From assembly GCF_038002765.1 (NCBI RefSeq), contig NZ_JBBODE010000003.1:1-64000 (forward strand): 64,000 bases of DNA, given 5' to 3'. The stretch is from Peribacillus sp. FSL H8-0477 (GTDB taxonomy: Bacteria; Bacillota; Bacilli; Bacillales; DSM-1321). The number at the start of each line of letters is the position of its first letter. The stretch's first letter is position 1. The translations under genes and the position numbers were made by a program. This document shows, piece after piece, positions 1-8,257 of this stretch. The notes under the pieces were generated by a model, which was not told the DNA's origin, did not search any database, and saw only the letters and a list, made by a program, of their open reading frames with translations.

Positions 1-1
1 A

Positions 2-673
2 AGCTTAAAAAAGCTGTTTTCAAAATTACCACAGGCGTTTGAAGGGATTAAACCCGTACTACTCTATCCTGTTTTCGGGATGTTAATTACAGGCTTACTC
101 ATGATTATGGTGATAAATGAACCGGTAACATTACTTAATCAGGGGTTAACAAGTTGGCTTGAAAGTTTATCCGGTTCAAATGCGATTCTTTTAGGCATTC
201 TGCTTGCTGGAATGATGGCAGTCGATATGGGCGGCCCACTTAATAAAGCGGCATTTACATTTGGCATCGCTGCCATTGAAGCGCAAAGTTTTGGACCACA
301 TGCCGCCGTTATGGCAGGGGGGATGGTACCACCGCTGGGTATTGCATTAGCTACCACATTCTTCAAACATAAATTCAGTGAACTAGAAAGAAAATCAGGA
401 TTTACGAATTACTTTATGGGTGCATCTTTTATTACAGAAGGAGCGATTCCTTTTGCCGCGGCGGATCCAATTCGTGTTATTGTCAGCAGTGTAATTGGCG
501 CGGCAACAGCTGGTGGTTTATCCATGGCTTTTAAAATTACTTTACCGGCGCCTCACGGTGGAATCTTTGTTATCCCATTGGTTAATCACCCAGTTCTTTA
601 CTTACTTGCCATTGTAATCGGTTCCTTAATTACAGCACTGTTACTTGGATTTTGGAAAAAGAAACAACTATAA
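2..673 (+). CDS. fruA: Fructose-family PTS transporter, EIIC C-terminal part (5' end outside window)
   Basis: The reading frame is open from base 2, so the gene begins before the window; an internal ATG at 80 is not the start. This membrane EIIC domain of the phosphoenolpyruvate sugar phosphotransferase system imports and phosphorylates fructose or a related sugar. Visible family signatures are MGGPLNKAAFTFG and FITEGAIPFAAADP, which lie in the substrate-binding part of fructose-type EIIC, plus several hydrophobic helices and a short basic C-terminus (WKKKQL). Nothing follows EIIC, so the EIIA and EIIB domains must be upstream or separate. The family is clear; the exact sugar (fructose or mannose type) is not settled by this fragment. 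Confidence 0.9.
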   Translation, partial: SLKKLFSKLPQAFEGIKPVLLYPVFGMLITGLLMIMVINEPVTLLNQGLTSWLESLSGSNAILLGILLAGMMAVDMGGPLNKAAFTFGIAAIEAQSFGPHAAVMAGGMVPPLGIALATTFFKHKFSELERKSGFTNYFMGASFITEGAIPFAAADPIRVIVSSVIGAATAGGLSMAFKITLPAPHGGIFVIPLVNHPVLYLLAIVIGSLITALLLGFWKKKQL

Positions 674-681
674 GTGTGTTA

Positions 682-715
682 AAAGGTCGATTTCATAGCG
701 AAATCGACCTTTTTT
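682..715 (+). terminator. Intrinsic terminator of the PTS gene
   Basis: A 12-bp perfect stem (AAGGTCGATTTC with GAAATCGACCTT), a 5-base loop and a T run lie 10 bases after the stop codon. From here to 987 I see no gene, only AT-rich DNA that must hold the promoter of the esterase. Confidence 0.9.
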
Positions 716-987
716 CTATGGGGGGGAAGAGCAAGGTAATTTTTTATTAACGCATATACCCCTGCAGGTATTTTTGAGTTACGTAAAAAACGAATAATAA
801 GAACAAAACTAAACCTTTATTTCAAGAATAACCTCGATAGAATATTTATTAAATCTCATCGCATGTTAACACTTCATACTCAAATGTTTATCAATAAGAA
901 AATGATTTACCAGTTAAAGGGAATTAAGGAATCGATGTCGAACTACTTGAAGAAATCCTAGTCTGATAGAAGAGAGGGGATAGATCG

Positions 988-2469
988 ATGACTGATGATG
1001 CATTAGTTAAAACGACCAATGGTTCAATCAATGGAAAATCAGTGGGCAATGTTTTAGTTTGGAAAGGAATACCTTATGCTAAACCCCCTTTAGGCAAACT
1101 TCGTTTTATGGCTCCAGAAAAACCTGATTCTTGGCAAGGCGTGCGAGAGACAGTAGATTTCAGTAGCGTGTCAGTACAAAAAAGCCGTGAAATTATGAAG
1201 TTTTTAGGTGACAACCCAATGGATTCAAGTGAAGATTGTCTCTATCTTAATATCTGGTCGCCATCACCGGATGAAAAACGACGGCCCGTATTAGTCTGGA
1301 TTCACGGAGGTGCCTTTACTAATGGCTCAGGTTCTTCTCCAGCATATAACGGTGAATCGTTTGCGGAAATGGGGGATATCGTTGTTGTTACCCTCAACTA
1401 TCGTCTAGGCATCTTGGGTTTTCTTCATTTAGGAGAACTAGGGGGAGAAAGATATGCAGCTTCTGGAAATTGCGGTATTCTTGATCAGATTGCTGCCTTG
1501 GAGTGGATACATGATAATATTACAGCATTTGGGGGAGATCCGAATAAAATTACCGTTGCTGGTGAATCAGCTGGAGCTATGAGTGTTGCTGCTTTACTTG
1601 CCATGCCTTCAGCTAAGGGCCTCTTTCAACAAGCAATTTTACAAAGCTGTCCACCAAATATGTATCAAACAAAACAAAAAGCAACAGATACAGCTAAACG
1701 TATTTTAAATCAATTACAACTAACAGAAAACGATTTATCACGTTTAGAAGACCTTCCCGTTGATAATCTTTTAGAGGCAGCAGCCGATGTCACAACATGG
1801 TGTCCGACTGTAGATGGTGAGTATCTGCCTCAAAATCCTGATCAAGCACTCGCAGCTGGCAGTTCCAAAAATATTCCCATATTAATTGGAACAAACCGTG
1901 ATGAACATAATTTGTTCAGCTTTTTTGATCAAAGCTGGCGTACGATCGACGAGAAAGAAATACGTACACGTTTTGAACAATCACTGGGTTCTGTTTGGTC
2001 ACAACTTTTCCCTTCTTTTAAAGAGTCACCGTTAACTCATGAACTTTATGATCAAGTGATGACGTTCAATTTATTTACTTATCCTTCAATTCAACTAGCT
2101 GAACAACAGATCAAGCAAGGAGCACCCGTCTGGATGTATCGATTTGATTATGAAAGCCCTATTTTTGAAGGGAAAATGAAAGCCTTTCATGCACTCGAGC
2201 TCTTATTTGTTTGGAATAATCTTCGCAAATCCGTACCGTTTCTTGCCGGATCACCTGAAGAACAGTTACTAGCCGATCAAATTCACCAAGCCTGGATTGC
2301 TTTTATTCGAACAGGGAATCCAGATGAACAAAGCATGGTTCACTGGCCGCCGTATGACTTAGATAAACGAACAACCTTGCTATTTGATCGTGAAAGCCGA
2401 GTGGAACATGATCCTGACAGCAGTAATCGACTCCTATGGGAACAAGCAATTAGCACAAAAACTAGATAA
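988..2469 (+). CDS. pnbA: Carboxylesterase type B (para-nitrobenzyl esterase family)
   Basis: A 493-residue alpha/beta hydrolase of the same length as B. subtilis PnbA, which hydrolyses esters of small carboxylic acids. The nucleophile elbow GESAGA puts the catalytic serine at residue 194; the oxyanion-hole motif HGGAF lies at 106-110. E306 (in TNRDEHN) and H401 (in FHALEL) fit the other two triad positions. There is no signal peptide, so it is probably cytoplasmic. The ATG follows AGAGAGGGG with good spacing. It is monocistronic, between two terminators. The natural substrate cannot be deduced. Confidence 0.93.
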   Translation: MTDDALVKTTNGSINGKSVGNVLVWKGIPYAKPPLGKLRFMAPEKPDSWQGVRETVDFSSVSVQKSREIMKFLGDNPMDSSEDCLYLNIWSPSPDEKRRPVLVWIHGGAFTNGSGSSPAYNGESFAEMGDIVVVTLNYRLGILGFLHLGELGGERYAASGNCGILDQIAALEWIHDNITAFGGDPNKITVAGESAGAMSVAALLAMPSAKGLFQQAILQSCPPNMYQTKQKATDTAKRILNQLQLTENDLSRLEDLPVDNLLEAAADVTTWCPTVDGEYLPQNPDQALAAGSSKNIPILIGTNRDEHNLFSFFDQSWRTIDEKEIRTRFEQSLGSVWSQLFPSFKESPLTHELYDQVMTFNLFTYPSIQLAEQQIKQGAPVWMYRFDYESPIFEGKMKAFHALELLFVWNNLRKSVPFLAGSPEEQLLADQIHQAWIAFIRTGNPDEQSMVHWPPYDLDKRTTLLFDRESRVEHDPDSSNRLLWEQAISTKTR

Positions 2470-2474
2470 CCCTA

Positions 2475-2506
2475 AAAGTCATCCTTTCGAGGATGACTTT
2501 TTTTTG
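2475..2506 (+). terminator. Intrinsic terminator of the esterase gene
   Basis: An 11-bp perfect stem (AAAGTCATCCT with AGGATGACTTT) with a TTCG loop and a T8 run, starting 6 bases after the stop codon. Confidence 0.93.
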
Positions 2507-2595
2507 TATTTTCGCCATGGTATAAGCGGCCAAAAAATTGTTTCTACATATATAAAAGAAAAGGTTGTTTGTTGAGAGGAGGAAGAGTTATTAAG

Positions 2596-3696
2596 TTGAA
2601 ATCGTGCTTCCTTCAGTTCTTTGATACACAAGAAAATGAAACAGTATTACCTGTAAAAGAGTTTGAAGAACTTAAACAGAAATTATTGTTTGAATATGAA
2701 CAACCTAGTGAGCACAGTATCGCTTTGCTTCCAAATGAAACGAAAATAATTAAAGCCATTCGAGCTGAAACCACGAAATATAATCGTAATAATCTCACAC
2801 GAACAGAAGCTTATTTGTCTTTTTATATTAAACACCCTGAGATTCATTGGGCATTGCTTGCCCATTTTGTATCTCGTAACGGTGGTTACCATATGACTGA
2901 TCTTAAGAGCGATTTAATGAACCACCTTTTCACAGAAACAGAGCGAAAGAAGTTTTTCTATTTTCTAGAAGACGCTAATGCAGCCATTTTTGCCGATGCT
3001 TATCCACAGTTGTTGCTATATAGTTATGCGGTGAAGCAACGAATCGACTTGAGTAAATTCCTTGCTATTTTTCATGTATCTCGCTTTATGCATCCGATAT
3101 GGGACCTGTTTATTCATAATAGAAAATCTTCATTACTAACGATTGCAATGATTATTAATGAACAGCAGATGCTAGAGCAGCGTTTGATAACACGACCTCC
3201 ACATAGTCAAATCATGAAACGACTTGATTTTCAACTGCAAGAGAACTTGGGGTTCACAATGGTTCTGTTTCCGTATCAGCAAAAAAAATATGAGCTGACA
3301 AGATTGACAGGTTTAGTCGTTAAACGATTTGCAGATCCGAAAAGTAGAATTCTTATCGGTAAAAAACTCTATCGGCTTTTATTTCAGGATATAAATGTGT
3401 TGCAGGGATGTCTCGAATTTTCTTGTGACGTTCCGCACTCTGGTTCACGTTCGGATTACTGGAGCGGTGTTTTTTCTACAAATAAAAGAAACCGACTTTA
3501 TAGTCCCGTTTTGCAAGATGCGTGGACTGATGCTGCTTTATCTTATTTACCTATAAATGATTGGTTTGTAAACGATCAATCTATCGGAGAGTTACACTCT
3601 TATCCTAAACTGAAAATGACTGATTTGACAAAGAAAGCTTTTGATCATACCTCGATACTGCAACTAATCAATCAAACGAAGCAGTTCATCCAGTAA
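2596..3696 (+). CDS. DUF2515 family protein (YppC-like)
   Basis: About 366 residues, matching the DUF2515 family of Bacillaceae (YppC-like) through the core TRTEAYLSFYIKHPEIHWALL followed by SRNGGYHMTDLKSDLMN; function unknown. I placed the start at TTG 2596 because AGAGGAGGAAGAG lies 8-9 bases upstream. A TTG at 2569 gives 375 residues but has a weaker site and would put the strong one inside the gene. No signal peptide or obvious catalytic motif. No terminator follows; downstream sequence to about 4110 appears non-coding. Confidence 0.75.
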   Translation: MKSCFLQFFDTQENETVLPVKEFEELKQKLLFEYEQPSEHSIALLPNETKIIKAIRAETTKYNRNNLTRTEAYLSFYIKHPEIHWALLAHFVSRNGGYHMTDLKSDLMNHLFTETERKKFFYFLEDANAAIFADAYPQLLLYSYAVKQRIDLSKFLAIFHVSRFMHPIWDLFIHNRKSSLLTIAMIINEQQMLEQRLITRPPHSQIMKRLDFQLQENLGFTMVLFPYQQKKYELTRLTGLVVKRFADPKSRILIGKKLYRLLFQDINVLQGCLEFSCDVPHSGSRSDYWSGVFSTNKRNRLYSPVLQDAWTDAALSYLPINDWFVNDQSIGELHSYPKLKMTDLTKKAFDHTSILQLINQTKQFIQ

Positions 3697-4111
3697 TAGA
3701 GAGGTGTTACACGATTATGGTCAAACTGGTATTCTCGCATACTTTTTAAATACTTTACTAAAACAAGTGCAATACGGAAAAGATCACTCTCTAATCAACG
3801 CTTACAAAGTAATTTGTCGGATTTGGGCGATAAGAGTCGCCCTTCCAACTTTCACAATAAATACTCCTAGTCGTTCCTACGTTTTTTGATATCACTATGA
3901 TATTCCAATCTAAATTCTTGTTCATCCAATTTGAAATAATGATTAATATAACTTGAAATAGTAAGTTTTATAGAAATATATAGTGTTTTAGCCATGAAAT
4001 TAAATGAAAACGAATGAATATGGATGATTTTGAGCATATTTACTATCCCATGGGGGTTTACAAGTGATGAAGGATGGGAGTATGATAATTCCAATAAAAT
4101 ACAATTTAATT
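3697..4111. other. 415-bp stretch without a supportable gene
   Basis: AT-rich sequence between the DUF2515 gene and the riboswitch. The short open frames (for example 3704-3889) lack a convincing start and resemble no family I know. It must contain the promoter of the riboswitch transcript, but I could not pick a single pair of hexamers with confidence. Confidence 0.4.
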
Positions 4112-4254
4112 GCGGCCTAATCTCACGTATTGAGAACGGAGGAACCACTATTTTGGGGTTAATTTTGCATTTGCAAAAGGGATGAGAAACTCTTTCGCCA
4201 TCCTACCCGTCAGCTAACTTCGTCGGCTAAAGCGAAGGAGGTCATAAAGACCGC
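4112..4254 (+). promoter_or_regulatory. c-di-AMP riboswitch (ydaO/yuaA type), apparently orphan
   Basis: The conserved blocks of this class appear in order: ACGGAGGAACCA (4136-4147), TTTTGGGGTTAATTTTGC (4151-4168), GGGATGAG (4180-4187), CTCTTTCG (4190-4197) and CCGTCAGCTAACTTCGTCGG (4207-4226), then GCGAAGGAGG. The closing helix forms between GCGGCCT (4112-4118) and AGACCGC (4248-4254) with one mismatch. Known members sense cyclic di-AMP and control cell-wall hydrolases or potassium transporters. No such gene follows: the next coding sequence, at 4666, is phage-like and lies behind a repeated element. I therefore read it as an orphan whose target was lost or replaced. Confidence 0.82.
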
Positions 4255-4287
4255 CTTGATCAGGAGGCTTTTGTTGTTGCTTTTTTT
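4251..4287 (+). terminator. Probable expression-platform terminator of the c-di-AMP riboswitch
   Basis: CCGCCT (4251-4256) can pair with AGGAGG (4262-4267), with one mismatch, and is followed by CTTTTGTTGTTGC and T7. Its left arm overlaps the right arm of the aptamer closing stem, so the two are mutually exclusive in part. The direction of control cannot be read from this alone. Confidence 0.5.
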
Positions 4288-4349
4288 ACAGCTAAACCGT
4301 TCTGACACTAACATAGGTCTTTTTATTATGCCTATAAATCGAATACTAT

Positions 4350-4650
4350 CATGGATGACAGAACGCAAAGAGAGCGTAAAGCTTGCTGGGCGTTAAGTAG
4401 ATCAATGATTGCTTTTCTCTAATTTTATGGTTTTTGTAAAACATACAAGGTTCCGAGACCTGTATCACCACTCGGACATGGATGGATATTACATTGCCTA
4501 TCAAGGGGAAAAGTAAGCATTGGTCTATTTGTTGTTTACAACAGTTAACTATCAATCGAGAAGTCATTGGAACGGTACAAATTCAATGAGGAAAAGGGAT
4601 TAAGCCTGCAAGAAACCTGAAGGAATGTGACCAGAATAATAGTTTATTAG
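4350..4650 (+). repeat. Leader element copy A (degenerate)
   Basis: Diverged copy of the sequence at 6537-6970. Shared blocks in the same order are CGCAAAG, GTTAAGTA, CAATGA, CTTTTCTCTA, AAGTAAGCATTGGTCTATTT or its near match, a CAACAG stretch, and TTAAGCCT.CAAG.AACCTGAAGGA. GATCAATGATTGCTTTTCTC (about 4400-4419) pairs with GGGAAAAGTAAGCATTGGTC (about 4506-4525) at 19 of 20 positions counting G-U. The last shared block lies inside the coding sequence of the 6802 gene in copy B. Copy A has lost the start and most of that gene. Confidence 0.7.
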
Positions 4651-4665
4651 GGAAGATGGGGTAGT

Positions 4666-5010
4666 ATGATGAATTTTGAGGAACCGTTTAATCTGCTAGA
4701 TGATAATGGTATTGACATGGATATCGTCGCCCAGATTATCAGGCGAAGGAGGCAGGTGCTGGTTCTTTGCTATATCGATTATCGCATGAATCAACGCATT
4801 GTCTCAGACGATCAATATGAGGAATGGGTACAGGAGTTAAGTCACCTACAAGATCACAATCCTGCTGAAGCGGAAAGAGCCAACATGCATGTGGACTTCA
4901 AAGGTGTCCATTTGAAGGATGCCGATTGTCTTAAGCTTGACCAGGTATGGATTCAAGACAAGGCGTTACATCTATTGCGCTATCAAGCTAGTATCAAGGG
5001 CAATCAATAG
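4666..5010 (+). CDS. DNA ligase LigA-related small protein (phage type)
   Basis: A 114-residue protein resembling the small LigA-related proteins of Bacillus phages, which keep only the region like the N-terminal Ia subdomain of NAD-dependent ligase. The recognisable core is IIRRRRQVLVLCYIDYR (about 24-40) followed by IVSDDQYEEWVQEL, compared with the SD.YD.L..EL pattern of LigA. There is no nucleotidyltransferase motif (KxDG), so it cannot be a ligase by itself. The start is ATG 4666 (a second ATG follows directly), behind GAAGATGGGG. It lies between the degenerate repeat copy and aspartokinase, with no other phage gene nearby, so it looks like a prophage relic or captured gene. Confidence 0.6.
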   Translation: MMNFEEPFNLLDDNGIDMDIVAQIIRRRRQVLVLCYIDYRMNQRIVSDDQYEEWVQELSHLQDHNPAEAERANMHVDFKGVHLKDADCLKLDQVWIQDKALHLLRYQASIKGNQ

Positions 5011-5052
5011 CAGGAACGGGGGTTCATAGAGGGTGTGTGGACCAAGAAGTCC

Positions 5053-5091
5053 CGATAAACGTACATGTTTTGCTAATGATACGTTTTATCG
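5053..5091 (+). terminator. Hairpin after the LigA-related gene, possible weak terminator
   Basis: CGATAAACGTA pairs with TACGTTTTATCG (one bulged base) around a 16-base loop; only TTTG follows, so termination would be weak. A second small palindrome, CCGTATTTACGG, sits at 5098-5109. Confidence 0.45.
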
Positions 5092-5163
5092 TTTGTACCG
5101 TATTTACGGATTTAATTAAAGGGTAAAATGGGTGGGATAATTAGATAGAGGGGAAGATGAATA

Positions 5164-6387
5164 TTGCCACTTATCGTGCAAAAATTCGGCGGCACCTCGG
5201 TTGGAAGTATTGATAGAATTCTGATGGTAACAGAACGTATAGTGGAGGCGAAAAATAAAGGTAATGATGTAGTCGTGGTTGTTTCAGCGATGGGTCAATC
5301 CACCAATTCATTAGTAGATATGGCGGAGCGATTGTCTCCCAACCCAGCGGGAAGAGAAATGGATATGCTGTTAGCAACAGGCGAACAGGTTTCCATATCC
5401 TTACTTGCTATGGCTTTGATAAGTAAAGGCTATCCTGCTGTTTCTTTAACAGGATGGCAAGCTGGGATTATGACAGATACCGTTCACAATAGAGCGAGAA
5501 TCGTCCATATTCACAGCGATAAAATAGTAAATCTTGTTCGAAAAGGTACCATAGTCATTGTGGCAGGGTTTCAGGGAATTACGGAAGACGGAGAAGTTAC
5601 TACTCTGGGTCGGGGGGGTTCGGATACAACTGCAGTTGCGCTGGCTGCCAGCATTAAGGCTGACTTATGTGAAATTTATACAGATGTTTCCGGAGTCTTT
5701 TCTGCCAATCCACGTATTGTGCCTACAGCCAAGAAATTAGTTAGGATATCCTTAGATGAAATGATGGAATTGGCGACATTAGGCGCGAGTGTCTTACATC
5801 CCCGTGCGGTAGAGTGTGCGAAAAAATATAATGTTCGGTTAATGGTAAGATCTAGTTTTTCTGATGAAGAGGGAACCTTAATAGAGGGGGATGTGGATAT
5901 GGAAGCAAAGTTGGTATGCGGAGTGACTCACAAAGATCATATCGCGAAAATTACAATTAAAAAATTTGATGCATTATCTTCTTTATTTACAATTTTGGTG
6001 AAATCCCATATTGATGTAGATATCATAACCCAGTGCTCAGATGAACTTTCGTTAACTAACTTGTCCTTTACTGTTTCGATAGAAGATTTGGGACGTACAT
6101 TGGATTTACTCGAATCCAATAAGACAACACTCGCGTTTGAAGAACTCAATACGGAAGTAGGTTTAGCGAAAGTTTCTATCGTTGGATCAGGAATGGTCTC
6201 AAATCCCGAAGCAACTGCAAGAATGTTTACAGCATTGGCTTCCGAGCATATTCCGATTAAGATGGTTAGCCATTCAGAAATGAAGGTTTCCTGTATTATT
6301 CCCGAAGATATGTCAGAAAGAGCAGTACGGACCCTTCACAGTGTTTTTGGTTTTGACGTCCTTCTAAAAGAGGCGGTTTTACATTAG
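5164..6387 (+). CDS. lysC: Aspartate kinase (lysC type)
   Basis: A 407-residue monofunctional aspartokinase that phosphorylates L-aspartate, the first step to lysine, diaminopimelate, methionine and threonine. The N-terminal motif KFGGTS lies at 7-12, TLGRGGSDTTA forms the phosphate-binding region, and two ACT domains make up the last 150 residues. The start is TTG 5164 behind GAGGGGAAGATGA. Stand-alone, with no other amino-acid gene beside it and no lysine riboswitch in front. Because the ACT region is complete, feedback control by lysine and/or threonine is likely, but which cannot be told. It sits inside the region bounded by the two leader-element copies. Confidence 0.93.
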   Translation: MPLIVQKFGGTSVGSIDRILMVTERIVEAKNKGNDVVVVVSAMGQSTNSLVDMAERLSPNPAGREMDMLLATGEQVSISLLAMALISKGYPAVSLTGWQAGIMTDTVHNRARIVHIHSDKIVNLVRKGTIVIVAGFQGITEDGEVTTLGRGGSDTTAVALAASIKADLCEIYTDVSGVFSANPRIVPTAKKLVRISLDEMMELATLGASVLHPRAVECAKKYNVRLMVRSSFSDEEGTLIEGDVDMEAKLVCGVTHKDHIAKITIKKFDALSSLFTILVKSHIDVDIITQCSDELSLTNLSFTVSIEDLGRTLDLLESNKTTLAFEELNTEVGLAKVSIVGSGMVSNPEATARMFTALASEHIPIKMVSHSEMKVSCIIPEDMSERAVRTLHSVFGFDVLLKEAVLH

Positions 6388-6536
6388 TTCAATAGTACAA
6401 AGAATATATTCGGCTTTTCACAAAGCTTTTCTATAGATAAGAAGATAAATAAACAACTTAGAATGTAAAAAAAGACTACCATAAAAAAACAAGGATTGAG
6501 TAGCATATATAAGAAAAATAGGAAAAAGGAACATAG

Positions 6537-6970
6537 AGGACAGACACGCAAAGGAAGCACATGATCGCTAGGAGTTAAGTAAACCAATGAGTACTTTTCT
6601 CTACTTTTATAGGTTTGCTTTGCTATGTATCTACTAATCAATGTTTGAATCTTATTGGTTAACGCTGGGATGCTTAGCGGCATACATGGGGAAAGAGTAA
6701 GCATTGGTCTATTTTTTATATTTTCAACAGGCAGGCTTCTCTTTCATAGAAAGAATGCAGATTGAGAATTAATAAGAGAAAGTACTAATGGGGTGGATTG
6801 TATGGGAAAAGTACTGCTTGTTGGAAAAGGAAAATTATTTAAATCTGTAAAGAAAAGTATAGGGGCCACCCACACGGATACAAGTGACTTAGAAACTTTA
6901 GACTATGATGAAGAGTGGTTTAAGCCTACAAGTAACCTGAAGGACTGTGATGGAATAATGGTTCATAAAT
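6537..6970 (+). repeat. Leader element copy B, upstream of and running into the 6802 gene
   Basis: Homologous to 4350-4650. AACCAATGAGTACTTTTCTC (about 6582-6601) pairs with GGGGAAAGAGTAAGCATTGG (about 6690-6709) to give a long stem rich in G-U pairs, followed by TCTATTTTTTATATTTTC, which resembles a terminator tail on the plus strand. The stem is kept in both copies despite substitutions in the arms. This suggests a structured leader RNA or a miniature mobile element with terminal inverted repeats. The bases shared with copy A extend to 6970, inside the downstream coding sequence. Confidence 0.65.
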
Positions 6971-7185
6971 CATTGCAGGCTAACTGTGTTTATCTATTCC
7001 CTAATACTCTGTTAGATGGAATAAATCTTGTAAGAGTATTTATAGAGTTCAAACCTTATAAGTTGTTTGTTGTCACTCATGATCAACAATATTCTACTCT
7101 ATATAAAAAAATGGGAGCCGACTTTGTCATCCTTAGTAAATCGGGTTGTTACAGCTATAGCTGGCTGTTAACAAGCGGCACCTAG
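6802..7185 (+). CDS. Unidentified 127-residue protein
   Basis: I do not recognise a family. The ATG at 6802 follows GGGGTGG at a normal distance; a GTG three codons upstream overlaps that site and is unlikely. The N-terminus (KVLLVGKGKLFKSV) and the later strand LFVVTHD and DFVIL segments suggest a small alternating alpha/beta fold like a receiver or flavodoxin-type domain, but the usual phosphoacceptor pattern is not evident. Two cysteines occur near the middle and end. A fragment of the same gene (TTAAGCCT..AAG..ACCTGAAGGA) persists in repeat copy A near 4605. A terminator follows. Confidence 0.55.
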   Translation: MGKVLLVGKGKLFKSVKKSIGATHTDTSDLETLDYDEEWFKPTSNLKDCDGIMVHKSLQANCVYLFPNTLLDGINLVRVFIEFKPYKLFVVTHDQQYSTLYKKMGADFVILSKSGCYSYSWLLTSGT

Positions 7186-7219
7186 TTACTAAAAAACTTA
7201 ATGGGGGGTGTAACAAAAA

Positions 7220-7264
7220 TACCCTATAGAGTAGACATTTTCTAAGTGTCTACTCTATAGGGTA
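7220..7264. terminator. Bidirectional terminator between convergent genes
   Basis: An 18-bp perfect stem (TACCCTATAGAGTAGACA with its complement) and a 9-base loop. An A-rich stretch on the left serves the minus strand and CAGTTTTA follows on the plus strand. Confidence 0.88.
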
Positions 7265-7294
7265 CAGTTTTACATGCAGATAAGGCTTTACTCC

Positions 7295-8257
7295 TTAATA
7301 TCCTTTCGAATAGTCAAGCAGGTTAATCGCAGGTTGTTCACCCTCGATATACTTCTTTAAATTAGGAATGAAAATATCTTGCAGCAGCCTCTGGTCATAG
7401 AACTCAGTTGAACCGGACGTATGAGGGGTAATGATCACTTGTTCAAGATCCCAAAGTGGGTTATTCTCCGGCAGGGGCTCTACTTCAAATACATCCAATC
7501 CAGCACCAGCAATTTGGCCAGTATTCAATGCATTGATAAGATCCGCTTCGACAACAATAGGACCGCGGCCAATATTTATGAAGTATGCTGTATCCTTCAT
7601 TTGTTCAAATTGTTCCGCTTTAAACATGTGTTTGGTCTCCTCAGTGAGTGGAAGGGTCACAACAACATAATCGCAACGCGACAATACTTCATTTAACTGA
7701 TTTGGTGTTCGCATTTCATCTACATTTTCTGCATCTTTTCCTGAGTGGCGGATTCCAAGCACAGTCATACCGAAGGCTTTTGCAATCTTTGCTGTTTCAC
7801 TGCCTATAGCACCGACACCAATAATTCCGATTGTCTTGCCGTGAATTTCAAGCTTCATATTAGCATGATGCCATTTCTTTTGCTGCTGATTTTTAACATA
7901 TGTATCAATTTTACGGGTTAAGGCCAGCATCAGTCCAAAGATGGTTTCTGAAATAGGGAACGCATGAACACCGTTAGCACTTGTAACGACTACTTCTTTC
8001 TGCTGTAATTCTGTTAATGGGAGGTTATTCACTCCTGCACTCCAAGTTTGAATCCAACGTACCTTAGAGCCTGCACTTATTACGGGTTCCCTTAAGCGCT
8101 TGTTCCATCCAGCGATAATCTCCGCATCGTTCAACCTACCTTCCCACACCTCGGGATCACGACTAGCCGTAACTTCCCATTCAGGGATAATAGCTTGAAT
8201 TTCTGAAAGAATAGCTGCATCTACATCATGCGTAAGTAGTAAGGTTCTTTTTGTCAT
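7295..8257 (-). CDS. D-2-hydroxyacid dehydrogenase (NAD-dependent)
   Basis: A 320-residue D-isomer-specific 2-hydroxyacid dehydrogenase, interconverting 2-keto acids and D-2-hydroxyacids with NAD(P). The nucleotide-binding loop GVGAIG lies at 147-152. The catalytic set is R231 (in NIGRGPIV), E260 (in DVFEVEP) and H279 (in TPHTSG). The ATG follows AAAGGAGAT. It stands alone, so the substrate is not indicated; it is closer to the phosphoglycerate/glyoxylate reductase-like branch than to classical D-lactate dehydrogenase. Cytoplasmic. Confidence 0.9.
   Translation of the reverse strand: MTKRTLLLTHDVDAAILSEIQAIIPEWEVTASRDPEVWEGRLNDAEIIAGWNKRLREPVISAGSKVRWIQTWSAGVNNLPLTELQQKEVVVTSANGVHAFPISETIFGLMLALTRKIDTYVKNQQQKKWHHANMKLEIHGKTIGIIGVGAIGSETAKIAKAFGMTVLGIRHSGKDAENVDEMRTPNQLNEVLSRCDYVVVTLPLTEETKHMFKAEQFEQMKDTAYFINIGRGPIVVEADLINALNTGQIAGAGLDVFEVEPLPENNPLWDLEQVIITPHTSGSTEFYDQRLLQDIFIPNLKKYIEGEQPAINLLDYSKGY

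Noticed and set aside
755-770. ATACC-CCTGCA-GGTAT palindrome followed by TTTTG
   Set aside because: Only a 5-bp stem, in an intergenic region already closed by a strong terminator at 682-715.
3704-4148. Short frames 3704-3889 (plus) and 3867-4148 (minus)
   Set aside because: No family similarity and composition typical of AT-rich non-coding DNA; the minus frame runs through the riboswitch.
3700-5163. Lysine riboswitch in front of aspartokinase
   Set aside because: The region was read for the conserved L-box blocks (AGAGGTGC, AAGAGTA, GGGGAGCGTCGCCGAAG-like); none occur. The conserved RNA found instead is the c-di-AMP type, 900 bases upstream.
6384-6704. 106-codon minus-strand frame across leader element copy B
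   Set aside because: It shares the short peptide SL(I/V)YLTPS with the minus-strand frame at 4349-4567, but that follows from the DNA repeat. No ribosome binding site, hydrophobic low-complexity end, and overlap with the structured leader.
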